NCBI GenBank assembly: GCA_030649775.1
Contig: JAUSFR010000076.1
Location: 1 to 11,039 of the forward strand
DNA: 11,039 nucleotides
DNA from: a bacterium
Lineage (GTDB): Bacteria > Patescibacteriota > Minisyncoccia > Phycocordibacterales > UBA10002
Direction: 5' to 3'
Made by a program: the position numbers and the translations under genes. Below, piece after piece: positions 1 through 5,000 of this stretch. The notes under the pieces were generated by a model, which had not been told where the DNA came from, did no database searches, and was given only the letters and a program-made list of their open reading frames with translations. The number at the start of each line of letters is the position of its first letter. Positions within the stretch are counted from its first letter, which is position 1.

Positions 1-73
1 CTGAAGTATGGTTACCATAATTCTTGATTCAGCATTCATAATTCTTTCTTGTGCGCTTGCGCGCAGAGTGGGG
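1..73 (+). other. Insertion or expanded arm within the 16S rRNA gene (helix 39 region)
   Basis: The universal block GGAGGAAGG (E. coli ~1175) starts at 74, and in ordinary 16S genes the helix 39 hairpin with a GACTGCC block lies within about 20 nt upstream. No such block occurs in 1-73. Instead there is a nested stem (CTGAA 1-5 with TTCAG 29-33, enclosing TATGG 7-11 with CCATA 15-19), four ATTC-headed heptamers (20-47) and a GTGCGC/GCGCGC hairpin (51-64). I read this as the 3' part of an insertion or expansion. CPR 16S genes are known to carry insertions, some self-splicing. The window starts inside it, so its length and type cannot be judged. Confidence 0.55.
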
Positions 74-433
74 GGAGGAAGGCGAGGATGACGCCAGATC
101 AGCATGGCCCTCTGATACCCTGGGCTACACACGCAATACAATGGCTACTACAACACGTCTGCGACGGGGTAACCCTGAGCTAATCGTTATAAAAGTAGCC
201 CCAGTTCAGATTGAGGTCTGCAACTCGACCTCATGAAGTTGGAATCGCTAGTAATCGCGGGTCAGCAAACCGCGGTGAATACGTTCTCAAGTCTTGTACT
301 CACCGCCCGTCAAGCCAAGGGAGCCGGGGATACCCGAAATTTCGCTTTATGCGGACCTAAGGTAAATTCGGTGACAGGGGCTAAGTCGTAACAAGGCACG
401 GGTAGCGGAAGCTGCTCGTGGAACATTTCAAAA
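74..433 (+). rRNA. rrs: 16S ribosomal RNA, 3' part (5' part outside window)
   Basis: Conserved 16S blocks appear in order: GGAGGAAGG (74-82), GGGCTACACACG (122-133), TACAATGG, TCTGCAACTCGA, GGAATCGCTAGTAATCG, GGTGAATACGTTC, CACCGCCCGTC (301-311), AAGTCGTAACAAGG and the helix 45 stem with GGAA loop (402-415; A409/A410 correspond to the KsgA targets A1518/A1519). Base 306 corresponds to C1402, the substrate of RsmI encoded at 5001-5696. Two oddities stand out: GTACTCACC replaces GTACACACC at the decoding site (base 300), and the 3' tail reads GGAACATTTCA (420-430) where bacteria normally have GGATCACCTCC. The end coordinate is estimated from E. coli 1542 and is not a visible boundary. No 23S, 5S or tRNA follows in the same transcription unit. 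Confidence 0.95.
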
Positions 434-600
434 TTATTCTCTCCGATGTTATGTCGGAGGTGAACGAGTCGATTGTTGTGTACAGCAATTGCGTACATAA
501 CAGGTTTGTCTGGTACCTTAAACAGACTGTCACTACGGGAAGACGTAGTAGAAGGCCCTTAACTTCGGTTGGGGAGCCGTGCGAACGGAACAGAATAGAG
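434..600 (+). other. Structured 3' trailer of the 16S transcript (hairpin array)
   Basis: There is no credible ORF here. At least six local hairpins follow one another: CTCCGA 441-446 with 454-459; TGTTGTGTAC 474-483 with 493-502 (one GU, plus an inner GC pair block); GTCTG 508-512 with 523-527; ACTACG 532-537 with 544-549; CCTTAAC 557-563 with 568-574 capped by a UUCG loop; and CCGT 577-580 with 585-588 capped by a GCGA (GNRA) loop. UUCG and GNRA caps are typical of folded functional RNAs. It could be a processing trailer, a 3' extension of the rRNA, or a separate small RNA. It does not match 5S, 23S or tRNA motifs that I know. Confidence 0.5.
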
Positions 601-616
601 AATGGTATTGAAGAAG

Positions 617-644
617 ACAGTAGACGTTAGACAGTAGAAGGTAG
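617..644. repeat. Degenerate period-7 tandem repeat (TAG-ending heptamers)
   Basis: Four consecutive heptamers read acagtag, acgttag, acagtag, aaggtag. The block lies between the 16S trailer hairpins and the terminator. It belongs to the set of period-7 blocks found elsewhere in the window (20-47, 1734-1761, 2276-2310, 2898-2925, 3048-3082). Confidence 0.7.
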
Positions 645-658
645 AAAAAGAGAAGAAA

Positions 659-690
659 GCAAAAAACCGCCGTAAATGGCGGTTTTTTGC
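659..690 (+). terminator. Perfect symmetric intrinsic terminator after 16S
   Basis: A 13-bp perfect inverted repeat (GCAAAAAACCGCC 659-671 with 678-690) and a 6-nt loop form a GC core flanked by A and T tracts, so it can work on both strands. It ends the 16S transcription unit without a 23S gene. Confidence 0.9.
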
Positions 691-706
691 TGTTGTAAAA
701 GAGCCA

Positions 707-735
707 TTGACATAGAGTATATTATATGATATATA
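707..735 (+). promoter_or_regulatory. Strong sigma70-type promoter for the ncRNA at ~742
   Basis: A perfect TTGACA (707-712) and TATATA (730-735) are separated by 17 bp in an AT-only stretch. A second TATAAT lies at 734-739 but with a 21-bp spacer. The predicted transcript start is about 742. No start codon with a sensible ORF follows closely, which supports an RNA gene. Confidence 0.8.
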
Positions 736-741
736 TAATAC

Positions 742-1114
742 AGAACTTACTGTAAAGCTTCCTCGATGAAGCCCGCGTCTGGTTTGAAAGAAAACCTGCC
801 GTCGGTAAGCTGGCCTTTACGAAAGGCGTCCCATGCAACTCTTGATTGAGTTTCCCCAGCAAGCTGGGGAAGAATCCTTTGAAATTGACCTTTTGGAAGC
901 CCCGGAGGGAATGGGGCTCTCCATCCCAAAGCGGAGGCGTTCCGCCTTCCCGCTCCATCTCAAGCAGGGGTGGGGCACTTTTCCCGAGTTGGGAAAATGG
1001 GTGCTGGCCGCCCTTTTGGCGGGCCACCTTTTCTGGGCACTTTTCTCGGCCCTGTGGCCGTTGTAGGATGGGACTTTTTTAGGCGTCGAGCTCAACTCTC
1101 GGCGCCATTTTTTT
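742..1114 (+). ncRNA. Unidentified large structured RNA (~370 nt)
   Basis: This segment sits between a strong promoter and an intrinsic terminator and is paired almost throughout. Hairpins seen: 757-761/768-772; 781-785/792-796; 813-818/822-827; 852-859/864-871; 898-903/913-918; 930-939/943-954 (10 bp, 2-nt bulge); 975-985/991-1004 (TTTTCCC with GGGAAAA, extended by GCAC with GTGC); 1005-1012/1018-1026 (8 bp, one bulge); 1047-1051/1056-1060. A long-range helix GTCCCAT 828-834 with ATGGGAC 1068-1074, extended by CAAC 836-839 with GTTG 1060-1063 (which shares G1060 with the last hairpin), closes the domain. RNase P (GAGGAAAGTCC), tmRNA (T-arm end) and SRP (GGAAGGAAGCAGC) signatures were looked for on this strand and are absent. 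Alternative reading: a cluster of palindromic repeats. Short ORFs here in both directions look spurious. Confidence 0.6.
1082..1114 (+). terminator. Intrinsic terminator of the 742-1114 RNA
   Basis: A 9-bp stem (GGCGTCGAG 1082-1090 with CTCGGCGCC 1098-1106, one GU pair) is followed by A and seven T (1108-1114). A T6 run (1075-1080) directly after the long-range helix may act as an earlier stop. Confidence 0.85.
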
Positions 1115-1243
1115 CACACCACTGCGGATAGTATTTTTCTGTAGTAGTGCTAAGCTATTCTTAGCCCTTGTTACGTTTCGCTTCTGTATATCTGTATACA
1201 ACTGCATGGAGCAACTAATCAAGGAAACCCCTGTACTCACGAT

Positions 1244-1516
1244 ATGAAGAGTAATATTGGGCATCAATCTAGATACGGACCGGGAATAAGAATCCCAACA
1301 CCGAGTGGGGTGAAATCACCCACGCAGTGTTCAATCAAAGTCACGACACTGGATGGTTTTCCTCTTACACGAGCGCAGAAGTCTGCCCGGAAGAGGGAAT
1401 GGAAGTGCGCAAAGAGCAGACAACGACGCCCCGTGGTTTCTAAAGCGGGGAGTCATCGATTTCTTTGGCTTCTCGTCCCCGTCGTCGTCGCGTTTGGGTT
1501 TATGCTTCTTCGGTGA
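1244..1516 (+). CDS. Possible small tail-anchored membrane protein, 90 aa, no known family
   Basis: I do not recognise this protein. It starts with ATG at 1244 and has a basic, probably cytoplasmic body rich in Lys/Arg (for example RAQKSARKREWK, residues ~44-55), then one hydrophobic stretch (FLWLLVPVVVAFGFMLL, ~73-89) ending one residue before the stop. This layout suggests a C-terminal anchor. No good SD precedes the start; AAGGAAA (1220-1226) is too distant. The stop codon lies in a 9-bp hairpin (1500-1508 with 1515-1523), and an intrinsic terminator follows at 1542-1574. The message also contains stems (1305-1312 with 1317-1323), so an RNA gene is a competing reading. A minus-strand ORF at 1331-1537 overlaps it but has a less protein-like composition. 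Confidence 0.4.
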   Translation: MKSNIGHQSRYGPGIRIPTPSGVKSPTQCSIKVTTLDGFPLTRAQKSARKREWKCAKSRQRRPVVSKAGSHRFLWLLVPVVVAFGFMLLR

Positions 1517-1541
1517 AGCGTAATCGTTGGTAGTCAATCTT

Positions 1542-1574
1542 GCCGCAGGTGGTAGTATGCCCCGCGGCTTTTTT
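1542..1574 (+). terminator. Intrinsic terminator upstream of the tRNA-Ile operon
   Basis: GCCGC (1542-1546) pairs with GCGGC (1564-1568), with possible inner GG/CC pairs, followed by six T (1569-1574). It separates the 1119-1541 unit from the tRNA/mur operon promoter. Confidence 0.75.
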
Positions 1575-1575
1575 G

Positions 1576-1604
1576 TTGCTACTAAGCGCTCTTTTTGCTA
1601 TATT
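1576..1604 (+). promoter_or_regulatory. Extended -10 promoter of the tRNA-Ile/tRNA-Leu/murD operon
   Basis: TTGCTA (1576-1581), a 17-bp spacer and TATATT (1599-1604) preceded by TGC (extended -10). The predicted start is near 1611, about 17 nt before tRNA-Ile. No terminator is seen between here and the end of rsmI, so it may drive the whole 1628-5696 unit. Confidence 0.65.
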
Positions 1605-1627
1605 CGTGAGGCGTTTAACGCATATTT

Positions 1628-1700
1628 GCGCGCGTAGCTCAGTTGGTAGAGCACTCGACTGATACTCGTGGGGTCCCAGGTTCGAATCCTGGCGCGCGCA
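1628..1700 (+). tRNA. tRNA-Ile (anticodon GAU)
   Basis: Cloverleaf: acceptor GCGCGCG (1628-1634) pairs with CGCGCGC (1693-1699), discriminator A1700. The D arm is GCTC with AGTTGGTAGA. The anticodon loop CTGATAC gives GAT. The T arm is CCAGG-TTCGAAT-CCTGG. The anticodon stem has a U28-U42 mismatch. CCA is not encoded (ACC G follows), so it must be added after transcription. First gene of the operon with tRNA-Leu and murD. Confidence 0.95.
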
Positions 1701-1733
1701 CCGTTAGCTCTTAGTTTCTTTCTTGCATGTCTA

Positions 1734-1761
1734 ACAGCTAGAAGCTATAAGCTAATAGCTG
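1734..1761. repeat. Degenerate period-7 tandem repeat between two tRNA genes
   Basis: Four heptamers (acagcta, gaagcta, taagcta, atagctg) fill most of the second half of the tRNA-Ile/tRNA-Leu spacer and end 5 nt before tRNA-Leu. Same period and similar words as the block inside murD at 3048-3082. Confidence 0.75.
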
Positions 1762-1766
1762 ATTTC

Positions 1767-1848
1767 GGGCACGTGGCGGAATTGGTATACGCGTACGGCT
1801 CAGAACCGTATCCCGTAAGGGTTGAGAGTTCGAGTCTCTCCGTGCCCA
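1767..1848 (+). tRNA. tRNA-Leu (anticodon CAG)
   Basis: Class II tRNA with acceptor GGGCACG (1767-1773) paired with CGTGCCC (1841-1847) and discriminator A1848. The D-arm GGCGGAATTGGTATACGC is typical of Leu. The anticodon stem TACGG/CCGTA surrounds the loop CTCAGAA (anticodon CAG). A variable arm (TCCCGTAAGGGT) follows, then T arm GAGAG-TTCGAGT-CTCTC. CCA is not encoded. The murD start codon begins at 1850, so only one base separates tRNA and mRNA. Confidence 0.95.
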
Positions 1849-1849
1849 C

Positions 1850-3253
1850 ATGAGTAATTGGAAGGAATTTTTTAAAGGTAAGCGGGTCACCCTCATGGGC
1901 TTAGGGCTTCTTGGTCGTGGGCGGGGGGATGCGATTTTTTTAGCCGAACACGGAACAGAACTCATTGTCACCGATTTAAGAGATGAAAAAACACTTGCTC
2001 CTTCTCTAGCGAAGCTCAAGAAGTTCAAGGATATACATTACACCCTCGGTCAGCACAAACTCGAAGATTTCAGAGACAGGGACTTTATTCTCAAAGCTGC
2101 GGGAGTCCCGCTTGATTCTCCCTACATCGCGGAAGCGCAGAAACAAAAGATTCCGATAGAAATGGATGCGTCGCTGTTTGCAAAGCTCATGCCGAAGGGC
2201 GTTGTGCTGGTGGGAGTTACCGGCACGCGTGGCAAGTCTACCACTACCGCTTTGATTTATGAAATTTTGAGGGAAGGAATAGAGAATAGGGAATTGGGAA
2301 TAGGGAATAAGAAACGAAACATATACAAAGGCGGAAATTTGGTGCCGGAGGCAACACTGCCGTTACTGGAGAAAGTGAATCCGCCAGCTGGCGGAGGCGA
2401 CATTGTCGTGCTTGAGCTGGACTCGTGGCAACTGCAAGGTTTTCACGACGCAAAAATCTCTCCACAGATTGCGGTGTTCACGACTTTTTTGGATGACCAC
2501 CTGGTTTACTACAAAGGCGATACCGACCGTTATCTCGAGGACAAAGTGGCCATCTTTAAATATCAAAAACCAGGCAACCTCCTTGTTGTGGGTGAACCGG
2601 TCGCACAGCTCATCGGCAAATTGGACATACCGGTCACGGGTGATGTAGTCGTCGCGACAAAGGAAGATGTACCGAAAGACTGGAACATCGCTATCCCGGG
2701 TGAACACAACCTGGAAAACATTGCCTGCGCGCTTCAGGTCGCCGGACACTTCAAAATTCCGCTACACGCCGTCAAGAAAGCGGTTGAAGGTTTCAAAGGC
2801 GTCCCCGGCCGACTTGAGTTTATCCACGAGGTTCGTGGCGTGAAGATTTACAACGACACCAATGCGACGACGCCGGATGCGACGATTGCGGGAATCCAGG
2901 CTCTAGGCTCTAGGCAAGAAGGCCCTAGGAAGATAATTCTTATTGTCGGTGGAACGGATAAGGGACTTGATATGAGCAAACTGGTTGAAGAGATTCCGAA
3001 GTATTGTAAGGGAGTGATTTTGCTGAAGGAAACAGGAACGGACAAGATAAGCTCGAAGCTCGAAGCACTAAGCTCTAAGAACTTTCAAGTCTTAAAGGCG
3101 GAAACACTGAAAGAGTGTGTTGCTGAAGCTATGAAGCTTGCCGAGAAAGGTGACATCATTCTCTTCAGTCCGGCGTTCGCCTCATTCGGAAAATGGTTCA
3201 AAAACGAGTATGATAGGGGAGAACAGTTTGTTAATCTGGTACAAAAATTATGA
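1850..3253 (+). CDS. murD: UDP-N-acetylmuramoyl-L-alanine--D-glutamate ligase (MurD)
   Basis: Cytoplasmic Mur ligase that adds D-Glu to UDP-MurNAc-L-Ala using ATP. 467 aa, close to the family's ~450. An N-terminal Rossmann-like UDP-binding domain (GLGLLGRGRG, ~17-26) is followed by the ATP P-loop GTRGKSTT (125-132; Arg where Asn is usual), ELDSWQLQ (normally ELSSFQLE), DDHLVYYKG, the NDTNATTPDAT signature (normally NDSKATNPDAT) and the C-terminal SPAFASFGKWFKNEYDRGEQF motif. It starts at ATG 1850, one base after tRNA-Leu, with no SD. RNase Z processing would leave an essentially leaderless message. It overlaps the next gene by ATGA. Three period-7 repeats (2276-2310, 2898-2925, 3048-3082) and a palindrome (2380-2395) are translated in frame, giving loop segments such as IENRELGIGNKK and PPAGG that are not typical of MurD. 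Confidence 0.96.
   Translation: MSNWKEFFKGKRVTLMGLGLLGRGRGDAIFLAEHGTELIVTDLRDEKTLAPSLAKLKKFKDIHYTLGQHKLEDFRDRDFILKAAGVPLDSPYIAEAQKQKIPIEMDASLFAKLMPKGVVLVGVTGTRGKSTTTALIYEILREGIENRELGIGNKKRNIYKGGNLVPEATLPLLEKVNPPAGGGDIVVLELDSWQLQGFHDAKISPQIAVFTTFLDDHLVYYKGDTDRYLEDKVAIFKYQKPGNLLVVGEPVAQLIGKLDIPVTGDVVVATKEDVPKDWNIAIPGEHNLENIACALQVAGHFKIPLHAVKKAVEGFKGVPGRLEFIHEVRGVKIYNDTNATTPDATIAGIQALGSRQEGPRKIILIVGGTDKGLDMSKLVEEIPKYCKGVILLKETGTDKISSKLEALSSKNFQVLKAETLKECVAEAMKLAEKGDIILFSPAFASFGKWFKNEYDRGEQFVNLVQKL
2276..2310. repeat. Period-7 repeat inside murD (five GGAATAG-like heptamers)
   Basis: ggaatag, agaatag, ggaattg, ggaatag, ggaataa. Translated as residues ~143-154 just after the P-loop helix, where MurD normally passes directly to the GGN segment. 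This looks like an in-frame insertion in a surface loop. Confidence 0.8.
2380..2395. repeat. Perfect 16-bp palindrome inside murD (encodes PPAGG)
   Basis: TCCGCCAGCTGGCGGA reads the same on both strands and encodes Pro-Pro-Ala-Gly-Gly (178-182) before the strand DIVVLELDS. It resembles short palindromic elements inserted in frame into protein loops. Confidence 0.7.
2898..2925. repeat. Period-7 repeat inside murD (AGGCTCT heptamers)
   Basis: Two identical aggctct copies, then aggcaag and a degenerate copy. They encode ~350-359 (ALGSRQEGPR), in the loop before the IILIVGG strand. Confidence 0.7.
3048..3082. repeat. Period-7 repeat inside murD (five TAAGCTC-like heptamers)
   Basis: taagctc, gaagctc, gaagcac, taagctc, taagaac. 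Encodes ~400-411 (KISSKLEALSSK), between the LLKETG strand and the next helix. Confidence 0.8.
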
Positions 3254-3684
3254 TAATCATCATTGTTGCCGTTCTCGCCATTCTCGTCAGTAACACTATA
3301 AAGTTCATTCTATTTCTTCGAAGTGGAGGTACGCTTTCGCGTAGCTCTTTCTTTTGGCACTATCTTTGGACCGGGAAATTCCCCAGTAGCCACTCCGCTG
3401 CGTTTGGGTCCGCGGTCGCCAGCCTGTGGTACACCGAAGGATTTACCTCGCTCGTGGCGTTCAGTATCATCGTGGCCGTTTTCGTGATGTATACGCTGTT
3501 TGAGAACAAAAAACGCTATGAGCTGTTTGCCGAGTACTATATGCAAAGTAGCGATAAAGCGATACAGCTTTTGGTTACGGAACAGAAAATCGCCGAGTTT
3601 GAAGGACACACGATGGCGGAAGTTATCGGAGGTCTCTTGGTCGGAGTCGCTACCGCGCTCCTCGTGCTCTACAGCGTTTCCTAG
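3250..3684 (+). CDS. Divergent PAP2 family membrane protein (DUF212-like)
   Basis: 144 aa with hydrophobic segments at the N terminus (~2-22), ~55-80 and the C terminus (~125-143). Family-like motifs: SGGTLS, GKFPSSHSAAFGSAVASL (compare GGMPSSHSA in the family), TEGF, VMYTLFENKKR, and EGHTMAEVIGGLLVGVATALL near the end (compare the usual GHTxxEVxxGxxxG). PAP2-related proteins act on lipid phosphates, but the activity of this divergent group is not established; a role in undecaprenyl phosphate recycling would fit its place between murD and murC but is inference. The start ATG overlaps the murD stop (ATGA), implying translational coupling. murC begins 7 bases after its TAG. Confidence 0.85.
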   Translation: MIIIIVAVLAILVSNTIKFILFLRSGGTLSRSSFFWHYLWTGKFPSSHSAAFGSAVASLWYTEGFTSLVAFSIIVAVFVMYTLFENKKRYELFAEYYMQSSDKAIQLLVTEQKIAEFEGHTMAEVIGGLLVGVATALLVLYSVS

Positions 3685-3691
3685 GCTTTGT

Positions 3692-4999
3692 ATGATTGAT
3701 TTTGCAAAAATTCGCTCGGTACACTTTATTGGCGTGGGAGGGATAGGCACTTCCGCCATCGCGCGGATGTTTTTGAGCGAGAGCAAAAAGGTGAGTGGGT
3801 CAGATCGCGCACCGTCGGAAATCACGGATGAGCTTATGAAGCTTGGGGCAGAGATTGTGTTTGGCGAGCAGACGGTTGGGGAAATTCCGGAAAGGACGGA
3901 CCTCATTATTTACACCGCGGCGATTGAAGTGGCGGAACCGGCGTTTTTGGAGGAGATTAAAAAACTTTCTATTCCGTCATGTTCATACTCCGAAGCTCTC
4001 GGGGAGATTTCGAGAGATAAAACAACGATTGCAATTGCGGGGACGCACGGAAAGACCACGACGACAGGAATGGTGGCGACCGTTCTTATTGATGTGGGCC
4101 TACAGCCCACCGTGATTGTGGGGAGTGTGCTTACCCGTGAGCACTCAAATTTTGTGGCGGGAACAGGCGACCTCTTTGTGGTAGAGGCTGACGAGTATCG
4201 CAGGTCTTTTCTCTCGCTCCGCCCAAAGATTTTGGTGATTAACAATCTAGACCTTGACCACCTGGACTACTTCAAAGATATGGCGGACATCCAGTCGGCC
4301 TATGCGTCACTCGTCGCCAAGGTGCCGAAGGACGGGGTGATTATCACCGACCCGTCGCATCCGCACATCGCACCGGTGCTTGCGGGGGCACACGCCCCCA
4401 TTCTTGATTATCGCTCGGAGTCGGTAGATGGCCTGAAGCTCCCACTTCCGGGAGCGCATAACATTCTGAACGCACAGGTCGCGCTTGCTGTGGGACGATT
4501 CCTCGGAGTTCCTCGCGAAAGAATGGTCTCGGCACTTACTGGGTTTCAGGGAACCTGGCGTCGGTTTGAATTTTTAGGGGAGACATCATCCGGTGCACTT
4601 GTGTACGATGATTACGCGCATAACCCGCAGAAGGTGAAAGCGCTCCTCTCGGGACTTCGTGAGAAATTTCCCACACAGAAAATACGAGCGGTCTTTCAAC
4701 CGCATCTCTACTCCCGTACCAAAACGCTATTTGACGGTTTTGTAAACGCCTTTGGTGGTGCCGATGAAGTTATCTTTATTCCCATTTTTCCGGCGCGAGA
4801 AGCGCTTGACCCCAGTATTTCTTCCGATATGCTTGCGCTTGCGGTAGAGAAAGCGCGTGGTAAGGATAGCGGTGTTACCTCCCTGCATTCATTTGAGGAA
4901 GCAGAGCACTATCTGAAAGAGAACGTCAAAAAAGGAGATGTGGTTGTGACGGTGGGCGCGGGAGATGTCTATAAAATAGCTAAAAACATTTTAAACTAA
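3692..4999 (+). CDS. murC: UDP-N-acetylmuramate--L-alanine ligase (MurC)
   Basis: 435 aa. Cytoplasmic Mur ligase that adds L-Ala to UDP-MurNAc, the step before MurD. Start ATG 3692 gives the expected N terminus (KIRSVHFIGVGGIGTSAIA, Rossmann glycine motif ~12-18); the reading frame stays open upstream to 3500, but that part overlaps the PAP2 gene and is not MurC-like. Motifs: P-loop GTHGKTTTT (117-125), VVEADEYRRSF, NNLDLDHLDYF (binding of substrate and metal), PGAHNILNAQVALAV, YDDYAHNP (305-312), FQPHLYSRTKTLFDGF, IFPAREALD and VTVGAGDVYKIA at the C terminus. No SD. A palindrome at 4384-4399 is read as AGAHAP. rsmI follows after one base (TAA, T, ATG). Confidence 0.96.
   Translation: MIDFAKIRSVHFIGVGGIGTSAIARMFLSESKKVSGSDRAPSEITDELMKLGAEIVFGEQTVGEIPERTDLIIYTAAIEVAEPAFLEEIKKLSIPSCSYSEALGEISRDKTTIAIAGTHGKTTTTGMVATVLIDVGLQPTVIVGSVLTREHSNFVAGTGDLFVVEADEYRRSFLSLRPKILVINNLDLDHLDYFKDMADIQSAYASLVAKVPKDGVIITDPSHPHIAPVLAGAHAPILDYRSESVDGLKLPLPGAHNILNAQVALAVGRFLGVPRERMVSALTGFQGTWRRFEFLGETSSGALVYDDYAHNPQKVKALLSGLREKFPTQKIRAVFQPHLYSRTKTLFDGFVNAFGGADEVIFIPIFPAREALDPSISSDMLALAVEKARGKDSGVTSLHSFEEAEHYLKENVKKGDVVVTVGAGDVYKIAKNILN
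4384..4399. repeat. Inverted repeat within murC
   Basis: GGGGGC (4384-4389) and GCCCCC (4394-4399) with a 4-base spacer, a perfect 6-bp hairpin of pure GC in an otherwise mixed gene. It encodes ~231-236 in a loop before LDYRSE. It may be one of the in-frame palindromes, but it is short enough to be chance. Confidence 0.45.
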
Positions 5000-5000
5000 T

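Noticed and set aside
571..590. Resemblance to group II intron domain V (GAGCCGTGCGAACGG)
   Set aside because: Too short, the 3' strand does not pair as in domain V, and no reverse transcriptase or other domains are present.
722..1027. 101-aa minus-strand ORF (and the ones at 747-929 and 817-1095)
   Set aside because: The C-terminal codons of the first run through the promoter, and all three compete over the same stems.
833..1066. 77-aa ORF with a hydrophobic end on the + strand
   Set aside because: It lies wholly within the hairpin-dense RNA; overlapping frames on both strands are open here because of composition, and there is no SD or known motif.
742..1114. RNase P RNA, tmRNA or SRP RNA
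   Set aside because: The conserved core sequences of each were looked for by eye and not found.
1331..1537. 68-aa minus-strand ORF rich in Lys/Asp
   Set aside because: Opposes the + strand ORF with a plausible membrane anchor and has no start signal.
422..1600. Intron separating the 16S from a far anti-SD exon
   Set aside because: No CACCTCC or similar end was found downstream on this strand.
3500..3691. N-terminal extension of MurC
   Set aside because: This part overlaps the PAP2-like gene and bears no Mur motif; ATG 3692 gives the expected N terminus.
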